From contig NC_086360.1 of assembly GCF_036324505.1 (NCBI RefSeq), forward strand, positions 3,245,546-3,309,545: a DNA stretch of 64,000 nt. The letters are read 5' to 3'. The translations under genes and the position numbers were made by a program. The notes under the pieces were generated by a model. That model was not told the DNA's origin, did not search any database, and saw nothing but the letters and a program-made list of their open reading frames with translations. Positions 41,133 to 54,523 of the stretch are shown piece after piece; position 1 is the first letter of the stretch, and each line of letters starts with the position of its first letter. Source of the DNA: Eleginops maclovinus (taxonomy: Eukaryota; Chordata; Actinopteri; Perciformes; Eleginopidae).

Positions 41133-41356
41133 CAGGCAGATTTGCAGGCATGGAGCAGCTACATCTATACATTTAAAGTGAGATTAAAGGAACATTAAAT
41201 CTTGACACAAAACACAAAGTGGTTCAGCAGGACACTACATCAGACAGCAAGGTATTTGTGATCGAGGACTCTTATTAATATGTGTGTTGATAATGAAATG
41301 ATACAGGATTAACACTTTTATTTAAAGGTAAGTTCTACAGTAAAGTGCTACAATGA

Positions 41357-41650
41357 AGGAGGAAATATTCTGCTAGTTTTCAGGTTTATATCAGTATTTA
41401 GTGTCTCTATTGTGACATGTCTCCATGCTTTAATGTTGGAAAAACTCTTTATTTCCCCCCTTATTTTAATGCTCTGATTGGTTAGTTGGCCACCTCTGTT
41501 GTGATTGGTCCACCACTTAGAGATCTCCTGTCCCTATCATGTACAATGTGTTGGAGCTATAGCTAATAATAGCGCTTGTCTTACATAGTGATGTCATTAT
41601 GTTCCTGAGGTAAACAAAGGAGTCCAATGGAGGCATTTCAGGCGTGGGGG
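41357..41650 (-). mobile_element. Dispersed repeat R2, reverse copy, truncated
   Basis: GGAAATATTCTGCTAGTTTTC, CATGTCTCCATGCTTTAATG, TCTGATTGGTTAGTTGGC, ACAATGTGTTGGAGC and GTCCAATGGAGGCATTTCAG follow the R2 order. Stops at about 41650. Confidence 0.7.
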
Positions 41651-43281
41651 GTGTAAAGTCCACATACTGGTCTATCAGCTTGTAAATCATAAAGTCTACA
41701 AAAGCTATAATCCAACAGTTCTCTGATTCTCATCTTCCACTGTAGGATTAAACAAACTACTGATCTCAATAAATACAATATGTCAGCCTCCTGTCTCTTC
41801 TTCTTAAGTTATCCCACTGTGCGTTTTACAGTAGCACTCCATTAAACACCTTTGTCCTCACAGCGAAGGAATAGGATAAACATTTGTCAAGTGTCTTTTT
41901 TGGTCCTTGCAAATGACAAACCAAAGAAGATTTTTATTTGTGCTACTCATATACACGTGATACAGTATGTCTAGATTTTAAATGGACGTAAGCATCTATT
42001 TGGAGTATTCCAATGAATAAATGACAAAGTTCTGAAATTGATAAAAACAGAGCAAATGCATTAGCAATTACTGATTGGTGAGGACAAACAAATCACTTCC
42101 TGTCCCAAACACCAACAACAACAACAATCGAATTTGTCCATCCACAGCGTGATTCAGTTCCGATCCAAAATGTAATGGATTTGTAATGGAGTGTTTGATG
42201 AAAATTGTGCTGGTAATTTTTTTGTAATCCTTACGGACGCCAACTCACAAGCAGCCCAAAGCATTTCCGTAAGGAGATATACATTGCAAAAAATAAAAAC
42301 GCGCCAAAACATGTGCAGAATTTAGAAAAAACTCACATCTTGATGAAACATGAGCAGTGTTTACTAAAAGCGCTGCATAAAAGAAACACTGCAAATACAA
42401 AATGCTGCAAGAAGCTCAAAACACAACAGAAACCAGGGGACACTAAAAAGTGACACACACAGCTGGGACCGGAGTTCTTGCTGAGGTTCAGGATTTTTGA
42501 AGTTGGCCAACTTTCACTGGAAACCTGTAGTGTCCCCATTTCCATTGTGGTTTGAGCTTTGTGCAGTTTTGAGTTTGCAGCGTTTGGTTTCTGCAGATCT
42601 GTGCATGTGCTTTCAAGTTGATTAGGATATTTCCTCATTTGCATGTTTTTTTAAGTGCAGCGTGTTTCGCCGAATGGTACTGTTTTGAGCTGTTGTAGGG
42701 CGTTTACACCCTTCAGACATGTACATTCTGGCTTCAATCAAACAACCAAATAAACACATAAACAAACTGGACTGATAGAGGCACATTGTAAAGTTGATTA
42801 GGGTATTTACGTGTTTTCACCATTTCACATTTTCAGTTTGAGTGTAGTGAAATTGATAGAATGGATATTGTATTTGCAATTTGTATCTTTCCAGACTTAG
42901 CACCCTGAGTGTAACTATTAAAATAAGCTTGTGGCTTTATTGTTTATTTACATCTTCAACATTTTGTAAGTGACTGTTTTTAACTGCTTTAGTCACGTGT
43001 ATTAAAGATTGTGAAATAAATATACCATATCTATCTTTGTAATTATCTTTTTAATATACTTCAGTTTTCGCTCCTTACAAATCATTGCAATGAGAGTTAA
43101 TTATATTAAAAACAGTAGTGAAATACCCTAATATTTTCTGACATGGTTATCAGAGAGTGAAAATCCTTACGTTGAAAGCTAGACTTCAAACTGAATAATC
43201 ATTCACCGGAGGAAACCAATTTTATAAGGCTAACTGGATGAACAGGGATTGAAGTAGCAGTTAATCAAAGCATGCATTCCA

Positions 43282-43282
<1 letters not shown>
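41651..43282. other. Unassigned sequence, 1.6 kb
   Basis: Related words at 42608-42645 (AAGTTGATTAGGATATTTCC) and 42793-42812 (AAGTTGATTAGGGTATTTAC) hint at an internal duplication. The minus frame 42333-42644 covers AT-rich repeat-like DNA and is not called. Confidence 0.3.

Positions 43283-43321
<39 letters not shown>
43283..43321. repeat. (CA)n microsatellite, 39 bp
   Basis: CA run. A shorter GT run follows at about 43390-43411. Confidence 0.9.
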
Positions 43322-43324
<3 letters not shown>

Positions 43325-43429
43325 ATATCAGCAGAGGCTCAGTTTTGTCTGTCTCTTTGGATCAGACCACTGCATCTCCTTCCTTCCCCTGTGTGTGTGT
43401 GTGTGTGTGTGAGAGTTTATTTTTTAAAG

Positions 43430-44022
43430 GTTGGGCAAATATTATATATTTATATATATGTCTGACTATTATATATATACCTATATATATATATATGTAA
43501 CGGATTACATGTAACGAGATTACGTATTCAAGATCTAAAACAGGTAACTGTATTCAATTACAATATTGTAACAAAAACACAATCTATGCTTGTGATTAAT
43601 GCATTAAACTTCAACAGTATTTGTAAACTATTATTGTAACTACATTTTTGATATGAAATATCTTGGTTTCTTCTTTTCTAAGGTTACATTGTTACATACA
43701 GTAAAAAACATCTTATTGATTGTGTAGTTCATTTTATTTAATTATGTTGTGTATGTGACTTTTAGTGTACTTCTTTTTATGTCTTGTGGATGTCTATGTA
43801 CTGTCTTATGTATTGTCTATATATGCTAAAAAACAATTTTAAAAAAGTGTTAAAAAAACAAAAAAATATCTTATTGTTATTTATTTCCCCTTGTTTTTAT
43901 TTGCATTGCATTTTGAGTCAGTTTACTCAGTAATCAGATTACATAACTTTTATATTGTGAAGATTAGATTAAATTACTGATTACATTTTTGAGATGTAAC
44001 TACATAACCCTCCAAACCCTGA
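43430..44022. mobile_element. Possible GTAATC-type DNA element with AT-rich left flank
   Basis: 43430-43500 is TATATA-rich. Then GTAACGGATTACATGTAAC (43497 on) and, at the right, AATCAGATTACATAAC and TACTGATTACATTTTTGAG ending CCTCCAAACCCTG look like the two ends of a fish repeat built of GTAATC/GATTAC words, also seen as a fragment at 53240-53364. No target duplication found. Confidence 0.35.
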
Positions 44023-44054
44023 TTATAGTATACTGTATATACAGCGAATATACA

Positions 44055-45084
<1,030 letters not shown>

Positions 45085-45420
45085 TTACAACATGAAACCA
45101 GAATCACAATTAAAAGTAAACCATTTAACATCAGCACAGGTAACAGGTAACCTAAAATCTTCAAACTGACTAATTATTCTTTCTTTATACATTTTCTTGA
45201 ACCTAAATATGTTCTTACAGCCCTTTAAATCATTACTTAAGGAATTACACAGTTTAACACCAGATGCAGAGATACACGTCTGCTTTAAAGTGGTGCTTAA
45301 AGTTACATTTCCTTCTATGTTGCTCATCTTTTGAGTTTAAAACTAATTTGTTTTGTATATTTTCTAGTAGTGTTCTGTGTTTTGCTTCATGCATAGCTAA
45401 AGGAGTCTGTAATTCTATAA
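45085..45420 (-). pseudogene. LINE reverse-transcriptase C-terminal fragment
   Basis: The minus frame 45085-45327 contains ISASGVKLCNSLSNDLKGC followed by NIFRFKKMYKERII, which follows the common C-terminal pattern of non-LTR retrotransposon proteins (GVKLWNSLP-DLK, then FKK-YK). The conserved Trp is Cys here. Upstream in-frame similarity fades at a stop near 45330 and appears to continue in other frames to about 45420. The catalytic core is absent. Old and broken. Confidence 0.45.
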
Positions 45421-45548
45421 ACTTTTACATTTGAACAGCCCTGACTCAATAAACAGTGTTTGAACACCATGTTCAAGCATATCACACCAGATCAGATCAG
45501 AGCTCAAGGGAGAACTGTTCTGCTTGAAGGACGAACAGCAAGACTCAA

Positions 45549-46083
<535 letters not shown>

Positions 46084-46127
46084 CGAGGGAGGGAGAGAGA
46101 CAGAGAGATAGATCAGAAGACAAATAA

Positions 46128-46298
46128 ACAGAAACGTTGACTTTATTTAAATCTATTATGTCAACAAATATCACACGGCTGTATTAGGTTAGTTGAAAGC
46201 AATACTATTAAGTTGAACGTAATATTTTTATACTCAAACTTAATATTATTGCTTTCATCTAACCTTATGTGAAAGTCAATGTTTCAGTTTTCTCAGTG
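46128..46298. mobile_element. Palindromic MITE R4, copy d, inside the GGAT region
   Basis: CAGAAACGTTGACTTTATTT...TTAGGTTAGTTGAAAGCAAT and TATTGCTTTCATCTAACCTT...CAGTTTTCTCAGTG. GGAT/GATG words continue on both sides (to 46083 and again at 46300-46420), so it probably inserted into the array. Confidence 0.8.
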
Positions 46299-46420
46299 TA
46301 GATGGATGATTGATGGATGGATGGCTTGAGACTGATAGATGTAGTATAGATTGATGATAGATATACAGGTATGGTGGACTATGGATAGATGGATGGACGG
46401 ATGGACGGTGGATGGATGAC
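46299..46420. repeat. Degenerate GGAT/GATA repeat
   Basis: GATGGATGATTGATGGATGG and related words, the continuation of the array at 45549-46083 beyond the MITE. Confidence 0.8.
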
Positions 46421-46536
46421 AGTCCCTGTCCCCACTCACTGCATTACTATTGCAGGATAACTTTCTGGAGAAACTCATCTCAAGACTCTATGAAGAAATT
46501 CTCTCAATGTCATATGGTTAAACAGCGCTGGGTGGG

Positions 46537-46540
<4 letters not shown>

Positions 46541-46611
<71 letters not shown>
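46541..46611. repeat. (CA)n microsatellite, 71 bp
   Basis: Uninterrupted CA run. Confidence 0.95.
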
Positions 46612-46613
<2 letters not shown>

Positions 46614-47254
46614 CAGGGTTAGAGTGGCATTTTCTACAGCAGATCCACTGTCAGAGACACAGAGCTAATGCACTGCCGCATTAATACAGACACGGAGAAA
46701 AGCCACTTGCTGTGACCACTGTGTAATTTTGTGTGACTCATTCGAATGCTGCTGCCTTCAACGTGGAATGAAATAGATATACTATATTAGCTCCAGGTTG
46801 TAACATCAGACTGTTGTATAAACTGAGAATAGTATTGCAGCAGACACACCCTCTGCTGTGCACTGTCCTGTAGGAGCTGCAGTCAGCACATCTCAGTTTG
46901 AACTTGCTCTCTGCAATCCCCACACCTCATCTCCATTCATGGGGCTTTTGACATTTAGGCCCTGCCAGTATCTGCAGAAAAAGTCATTCCAACTCACTTT
47001 GCAGTACAACACAACAGAGGCCCCCTCCACACAAGACTTCATGATGTGATACAGGCTCTAGGTGCAGTCACACCAATGTGAAAATAGTCCAGTCAGCTGA
47101 TTCCCCTGCGGCTCTTAGTACATGTATGTAATTATAATGTTCTGCTACTTGAACACTGATACAAGTTATTGTTGTTATTTGCTTTCTTTTTTTAGATTAT
47201 TTAAAAGGTAAGACAATTGTTTGGTGGGTCAAGCATATAGAGTATATCAATAGG
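46612..47254. other. Unassigned sequence
   Basis: No gene or element recognised. Confidence 0.3.
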
Positions 47255-47596
47255 GCAGTGAAGGGAGAAATGACATGGAAATTAGCATCGCAAAGGTGCC
47301 GTTGGGATTTCTCCATTAGCTTTTGGATATTGTAGATCAAGTGGCAAAGACACGTTCATGTACACATTTTGTTCAGCAGGATAATCTCCAAATATTAACA
47401 CTACTTTTATAATTGGTGACGCATAAATGCAATCACCAGAAGTAAATAGCTATGTTAATGTTTTAATTCAACTACCTCAGGTTAGCATAATTTCGCGTCA
47501 ATACCTCTAAGCTAAAGACGGCTAATGTTAAGCAGAATGACATTTAATCAGTCTCGTTTAGTCCTTTGTTAACACCCTTTAAAAGACGCATAGACT
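47255..47596 (+). mobile_element. Dispersed repeat R3, copy truncated by tetranucleotide array
   Basis: Contains TTAGCATCGCAAAGG, AGCTTTTGGATATTGTAG, CTCTAAGCTAAAGACGGCT and CCTTTGTTAACACCC. Where other copies read GACACATAGAAGCTTC this one reads GACGCATAGACTCTATC and passes into the CTAT array; the rest of R3 is missing. Confidence 0.65.
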
Positions 47597-48235
<639 letters not shown>

Positions 48236-48385
48236 TCTATGTAACAATACCCTGCACTGCTTCAGATCTGACCTTGTAATTAAACAGCGTATGGTAAATA
48301 CAGCTTGTTCTGATCCTGAATCAGTGATTAAGAGTCAAAGAGCAACTTCTGCCTCCAGCCTGTGCCTCTGCTGTCTGTCAAGGTC

Positions 48386-49132
<747 letters not shown>

Positions 49133-49230
49133 ACGTGCTGGATAACAGTGGGAGTGGCAGTGAAGAGGGTACAGTAGCACGCCATCACCTCATCCATCTG
49201 GACTCTGCTAATTAACAGTGCTGCAGGAGA

Positions 49231-49232
<2 letters not shown>

Positions 49233-49301
<69 letters not shown>
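49233..49301. repeat. (CA)n microsatellite, 69 bp
   Basis: CA run with one AA interruption, about 100 bp from the opposite-strand GT array. Confidence 0.95.
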
Positions 49302-49692
49302 TGAGAGGTGGAAGAGAAACGGATAAAAGATAAAGGAAGAATGGAGGATGAAGCACAGAGGAGAGACAGATAGTAGTTGTATTGTGTTAACTACTACATA
49401 CAGTACATGTACATCACTTATAAAGAGGCAGGGGAGAAAATGAAAACACATTTAACATCTAGATATCATTTATATAAATGTGACTGTTAGCCAATGACCA
49501 CAATTGTGTACCTAATTGGATCAAAACTAATTGAAATAATTTAGAATATCAAGCATGTAGGGAGAGAAGTTAGCGCTTAGTGACATGTATCTAATAATCA
49601 TCAACCAAACAACAACCAAATAATGGTCCTCTTCACTCTAAACAACAGATTAGCAACACTTTATTATTTGCCACTTGAAACTCTGAACACTG
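49302..49692. other. Unassigned sequence
   Basis: No gene or element recognised. Confidence 0.3.
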
Positions 49693-50210
49693 GGGCAGTG
49701 ATGACGTTTTATTATAGGCCGACCCGAAAGTTAGCATCAAGGGCTCCCTCAACGAACTAAATGGGATTTTACATTGGATTTTGGGATACTGCAGAAAATA
49801 ACAAAATGAACAAACACACGTTTTAACACCACTGTTTGATTTTTGAAGGCTTAATGCAATCTCCAGAGGTAAAAAGCTAACGTTAGGCTACAAATGAACT
49901 AAATCAAGGTTGCATGGCTAAGCATCACCCCCGCTAAGCTAAAGACGGCCAATGATTGTCTTGATGTTTAGTTGTCTCATTTAAGCACTTCTTAGCAACC
50001 ACTGTTCTTATGACACATAGAAGCTTCACACGTTCACCAGTGGGGTATTTACTAACATATTGTATATTGTAGAAAAACTTGAAAATCTCTTCAGTTTATG
50101 TTAATTACAGACCGTATTTTCTAGCAAACCAAAACGCATAAAAAAATCATTGACTTTGAGACTCGGAACCAGAAGTTCTAGTATTAGGACTCATTCCTGC
50201 ACCACAACAT
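49693..50210 (+). mobile_element. Dispersed repeat R3, full copy
   Basis: Runs from GGGGCAGTGATGACG through TTAGCATCAAGGGCTCCC, CCCGCTAAGCTAAAGACGGC, CACTTCTTAGCAACCACTG, CACCAGTGGGGTATTTAC and TTGACTTTGAGACTCGG to ACTCATTCCTGCACCAC. Confidence 0.72.
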
Positions 50211-50302
50211 ATACTGTACATGTAAGCTAGATAGAGCTGGAATGGTGTAATTCAAAGATAAAATAGCAACAACTAATCTAACTTAATGCTATAAACAAAC
50301 TA

Positions 50303-51697
50303 CCATCCATCCATCCATCCATCCATCCATCCATCCATCCATCCATCCATCCATCCATCTTCTCCCACTTTTCCGTCAGGGTCGCGGAGGTAACAGCTCC
50401 AGCAGAGAGCCCCAAACTTCTCTTTCCCTGGCCACATCAACCAGCTCTGACTGGGGGATTCCAAGACGCTCCCAGGCCAGCGAAGAGATATAATCCCTCC
50501 ACCTGGTCCTAGGTCTACCCCTCGGTCTCTTCCCAGCTGGACGTGCCTGGAACACCTTCCTATGGAGGCGCTCAGGTGGCATCCTCACTAGGTGCCCGAA
50601 CCACCTCAACTGGCTCCTTTCAACGCGAAGGAGCAGCGATTCTACTCCGAGTCCCTCCCGGATGACTGAACTTCTCACCTTATCCCTAAGGGATGCCAGC
50701 CACCCTGCGGAGAAATCCCATTTCGGCCGCTTGTATCCGTGATCTCGTTCTTTCGGTCATGACCCATCCTTCATGACCATAGGTGAGGGTAGGAACGAAG
50801 ATGGCCTGGTAGACAGAGAGCTTTGCCTTCATATCCCGGAAGGCCTCCTTCTTCAGTCGGACGGCTTCCCTGACCACCGGTGTCCGTTACCAGGTCTGTC
50901 CAGAGGCTTCCCCCGCCACTCGACCCAACTCACCACCAGATGGTGATCAGTTGACAACTCCGCCCTTCTCTTCACCCGAGTGTCCAAAACATGCGGCCTC
51001 AGGTCCGATGATGCAATAACAAAATCGATCATGGACCTTCTGCCTAGGGTGCTCTGGTAGCCACGTACACTTATGAGCATCCTTATGTTCGAACATGGTG
51101 TTTGTTATGGCCAATCCATGACTAGCACAGAAGTCCTGTAACAAACCACCACTCCGGTTCAGATCAGGGGGGCCGTTCCTCCGGAGAAGAATGGAGTCCA
51201 ACCCATATCCAGAAGTAAGGTTCCAGAGCCGACGCTGTGCGTAGAGGTGAGCCCCACCAGATCCAACTGGTAACGCTCCACCTCCCGCACAAGCTCCGGC
51301 TCCTTCCCCCCCAGAGAGGTGACATTCCACGTCCCCAAAGCCAGCTTCTGTCGCCTGAGTCTGGTCCGTCAAGACCCTCTGCTTTCACTGCCACCCTTCT
51401 GGCAGTGCACCCGACCCCATCGCTGTTTCCCGTAGGTGGTGGGCCCGCGGGACGGAGAAGCGGAGGTGTTGCCCATGTTGCTTTTTCGGGCCGTGCCCGG
51501 CCGGGCTCCGGGCCGGGTTTCCTCGCTTTCAAGTTTGTTTGTCATGAGGTCTTTTTGAACCAATCTTAGTCTGGCCCCTTACCTGAGACCAATTTGCCAT
51601 TAGAGACCCTACCAGGAACACAAGGTTCCAGACAACACAGCCCCCAGGTTCATCGGGGCACACAAACCTCTCCACCACGATAAGGGGCTGGTTCTCT
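50303..51697 (-). pseudogene. RTE-type LINE (Rex3-like), internally deleted
   Basis: On the minus strand, a 5' region (from about 51697, with CCTTATCGTGGTGGAGAGG) precedes an endonuclease-domain remnant: [53 protein letters not shown] and the catalytic-type [12 protein letters not shown]. It then jumps through VREAVRLKKEAFRDM straight to KLSVYQAIFVPTLTYGHE and the C-terminal [38 protein letters not shown] and [15 protein letters not shown]. The reverse-transcriptase core, including any YxDD motif, is missing between these parts, and the endonuclease is frameshifted. The 3' end is a (GGAT)n tail (plus-strand CCAT, 50303-50359), the tail type of Rex3/RTE elements. A complete element is about 3 kb; this is 1.4 kb and dead. 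Confidence 0.88.
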
Positions 51698-51699
51698 TC

Positions 51700-52010
51700 A
51701 GCATCTCCACCTCTTAGCTAAAGGTGGATAATGTTCAGCGTGATGTTTAGTAGTCTCATTTAACCACCGGTTTTTATGACACATAGAAGCTTAAGACATT
51801 CACAAGTGGGGTGTTTACAGAGGTATTTGATGCTGTTTAATTGTGAAAACTGTTAATTTTGTGTTAACAACAGATGTTATTTTAGACATATAACCAAAAA
51901 CATGTTTAAAAAAGCGTTGAGCTTGAGACAAGGAACCAAAGTGATAAAATGCTAACTCTTTTTGGGTTTGAAGACTCATTCTTGCACCACTCTATACTCA
52001 TCCACATATA
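51700..52010 (+). mobile_element. Dispersed repeat R3, right part of a copy split by the RTE LINE
   Basis: Resumes at TCTTAGCTAAAGGTGG and continues with TTTAGTAGTCTCATTTAACC, ATGACACATAGAAGCTT, CACAAGTGGGGTGTTTAC and GACTCATTCTTGCACCACTC. The 60 bp left of the LINE (to 50302, CTTAATGCTATAAACAAAC) resemble the R3 interior at 59460-59485 (CGTAATGCTATAAACATGAC), so the LINE probably landed inside this second R3 copy. Confidence 0.65.
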
Positions 52011-52440
52011 TGACTGATACACGCTTACTTAGTCTAGATTTTGCTCTGTCTCTGCTTTACTGAGCATGTTCTGTGTGTTTGAGCAACTTAACAAGGGTGG
52101 TCAGAAAAACTGCAGCCATGCTGAGGATCATTTGCGGTTTAGTATTACTATATCAAAGTAATATGAGGCGATATAAATTAAACTTACTGCACCTTAAATT
52201 CTGTGTGAGCTTAAGTAACAAAGTGTGTCAGGCGTCTGTTTGTCATGCTAAAGGCCGTGGGGCTGTTGAATGAGACAGCAGCAAAGACGATGGGGGAAAG
52301 GATGGAATGTGAGAGAAAAGACAAAAATGAGGTGACTCTAAACACGCCGTGTATTATTTTTAGCCTGAAATGTTTCAAAATGTGCATGCATTCATGTAAG
52401 AATATAAAAAGGTGTGTTGCAACATTAGGGGCCTGAATGA
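52011..52440. other. Unassigned sequence
   Basis: No gene or element recognised. Confidence 0.3.
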
Positions 52441-52634
52441 ACCGAAAAACTACATTTTGACTTTAATTAAATGTATGACATCAACAGATTTCACATAACT
52501 GTATTACGTTATTTGAAATTTACCCTAATTTTTATTTGATCTTGATATTATTGCCTTCAACTAACCTTACACAGTTATGTGAAATCTGTTGACGTAATAC
52601 ATTTAATTAAAGTCAACGTTTCAGTGTTTTCAGT
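52441..52634. mobile_element. Palindromic MITE R4, copy e
   Basis: ACCGAAAAACTACATTTTGAC on the left and AAAGTCAACGTTTCAGTG...TTTTCAGTG on the right, with a shortened centre. Confidence 0.82.
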
Positions 52635-53239
52635 GTGGTGGAAAAAGCTCCCCATTGAAATTTGCACAGCATAAACTCTGAAAACTTTTCTGTTTCGAAT
52701 GTACCTTGGCAATTAATGGATTGGATTAAAAAAGCCCTTTAAAATATTAATTAAGGCCTTGTAACTAATTTACCAGCACTTAGTATGACTTGCTTGAAGT
52801 CAATATATCTGCACTGTTGTCCAGAGTTTGATTCTTTATTGTTTTTGCACCTGTTGTAAGTTGCTTTGGATAGAAGCATCAACCGAACGTAATGTAATGT
52901 ATCAGAAAGATGTTAAAATGAGACGTTGCATAATTTCATTATATGAACCAGCACACAGGGGCAGCAGGTAAATATCTGGGAGGTACAAGATGAGTCTGCA
53001 GGATTTTCTACCGCTAGGCCTTTTTAATGAAATGGAGGAAGTGAGACAGGTCATTACACTGAGCTGCCTTTAATCCAACTGCAGACAGGACTGGGAGGGA
53101 AAATAATTCCTAAATAGAAAGTTTAAGGTGTGCAAGTGTGAGGAATGAGTGTGTGTAAGTCCTCTTATAATCTTGAATCTAAACTGTATAAATGGATAGG
53201 CTAAATTAGTTATAAATGTCAATGCAAGATGATTTCTTT
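52635..53239. other. Unassigned sequence
   Basis: No gene or element recognised. Confidence 0.3.
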
Positions 53240-53364
53240 GTCATTGTAATACCGCCAATTCTGAAATGTAACAGTAATCTGATTACATCTTTAATCTTCT
53301 ACTACTTTTTTGTAACCTGATTAAGTAATCCAGGTACATGTAATGCGTTACCCCCCAAGCCTGC
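53240..53364. mobile_element. End fragment of a GTAATC-type DNA element
   Basis: ACAGTAATCTGATTACATC, TAACCTGATTAAGTAATCC and the terminal GTAATGCGTTACCCCCCAAG look like one end of a common fish DNA-transposon family. Only one end is present. Confidence 0.45.
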
Positions 53365-53662
53365 TCCCAGAAACCGGGGTCAGCCTGATGGCATCAAACC
53401 CCTCCCAGCTCAAATGTCCTTAATCTAAAGGAACTGAATCCCGCCAGTGTCAGCTGACCTACATAGGAAGTAAATCTTCATCACCCACAACCCACTGAAT
53501 GATGTCACTCTACTTATCCGTGTAAACATGTATGGTACCCTCTCCTTGACGCGACTGTGTGCGGCGTCATTAGCAGCAGAGGTTGTTAGGGTTCAGTGTC
53601 AGGAGTCTGCTGGAGGCTCTGAGGGCAGCATAGTATCATGGTTCTGCTGCATACCTCCAGTA

Positions 53663-53838
53663 CACCGAAAAAACTCAAATGTTGACTTTAATTAAATGTA
53701 CTATTTACGTAACAGTATTAGGTTATTTAAAGCAAAATTATACATTAGATAATCTTCGGTTCAACTTAATATTATTGATTTCAACTAACCTAACATATAT
53801 ACTACATTTCATTAAAGTCAATGTTTCACTTTTACAAG
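53663..53838. mobile_element. Palindromic MITE R4, copy f
   Basis: CACCGAAAAAACTCAAATGTT on the left, ATTAGGTTATTTAAAGC and ATTTCAACTAACCTAAC arms, and AAAGTCAATGTTTCACTTTT on the right. Diverged and with internal losses. Confidence 0.8.
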
Positions 53839-53873
53839 CATAGTTCAGTTGTTGAGAGCAATGAGGAACTCCT

Positions 53874-54523
53874 TTAAAGGTGCCATAGAAAGCATCTATC
53901 TGGTATTCTAAATTGTTCTCTGATGTCTATAAAGGAGGTATATAACTTTGGTTGATCCAAAAAATGTCCAGATGCGGTTTTACAGACCCATTTACAACCC
54001 TATGATTTGGTCCTAGAATGAAACAAGCTGAATTGCCTTATTTGGGGCTCATTTACATAATTATGACGAGCTCTGCTCTGATTGGCTGGTTTACAAGGAG
54101 CAATCCATGGCTGCCTCAGAGCCCACAGAAGTAAGTGAAGTTCACTGAGAGATGAACCATGGAGGCTATTGGCATCCAACCTTACATGTGTGAGCCTTTA
54201 TCGGAGGAGGAAACCGATGAATTTGAAGAACAGCCAGTTGGTCTGAGATTGGAGAGCAACGTTACGGAGTGGTAAGTGTTAGCGTTAGTGTTTCCAGCAG
54301 CTGGTGTATGCAAATGTTGGGGCTGGACTACCGTGTGTGACGTCACACACAGGGATTGTTGTAATTCGCCCGTTTTACCGCTGTGATATGCATATTCATG
54401 ATTTGCACGTGAAGGAGGAAACAATGGTGTTTGAGGTTCACGGTATGTCAGTTCAATGTACCGAACTCTCCTTATTCAACTATGCCAAGGTAAATACAGT
54501 TTTCCATTCTATGGCACCTTTAA
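53874..54523. mobile_element. TTAA-target non-autonomous element with exon-like frame
   Basis: The element 53878-54519 (642 bp) begins AGGTGCCATAGAAAGC and ends CATTCTATGGCACCT, flanked by TTAA on both sides (53874-53877 and 54520-54523), as for Kolobok or piggyBac type elements. Inside are a CCAAT-like GATTGGCTGG, a first-exon-like open frame, the palindrome GTGTGTGACGTCACACAC (TGACGTCA at 54338-54345) and TGATATGCATATTCATG. No transposase. Confidence 0.8.
54159..54271 (+). CDS. First-exon-like open frame in the TTAA element
   Basis: ATG at 54159-54161 opens 37 codons plus two bases, ending at a perfect donor, GAGTG|GTAAGT, at 54271/54272. The peptide is acidic: it begins MEAIGIQPYMCEPLSEEE and ends VGLRLESNVTEW. 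The order QPY-x-x-EP, acidic stretch, RL-x-x-N-x-x-W immediately before an intron resembles, from memory, the N-terminus of fish proteins with a P2X7-type intracellular (Cys-rich) domain, in which the next residues would be C-x-C. No such second exon is visible in the element. A second, shorter candidate (ATG at about 54107, donor GAA|GTAAGT at about 54130) precedes it. The family link is inference. Confidence 0.4.

Noticed and set aside
50376..51569. Several frames that might be taken for a host nuclease gene
   Set aside because: They are pieces of one RTE-type LINE on the minus strand; the plus-strand frame 51237-51569 is its shadow.
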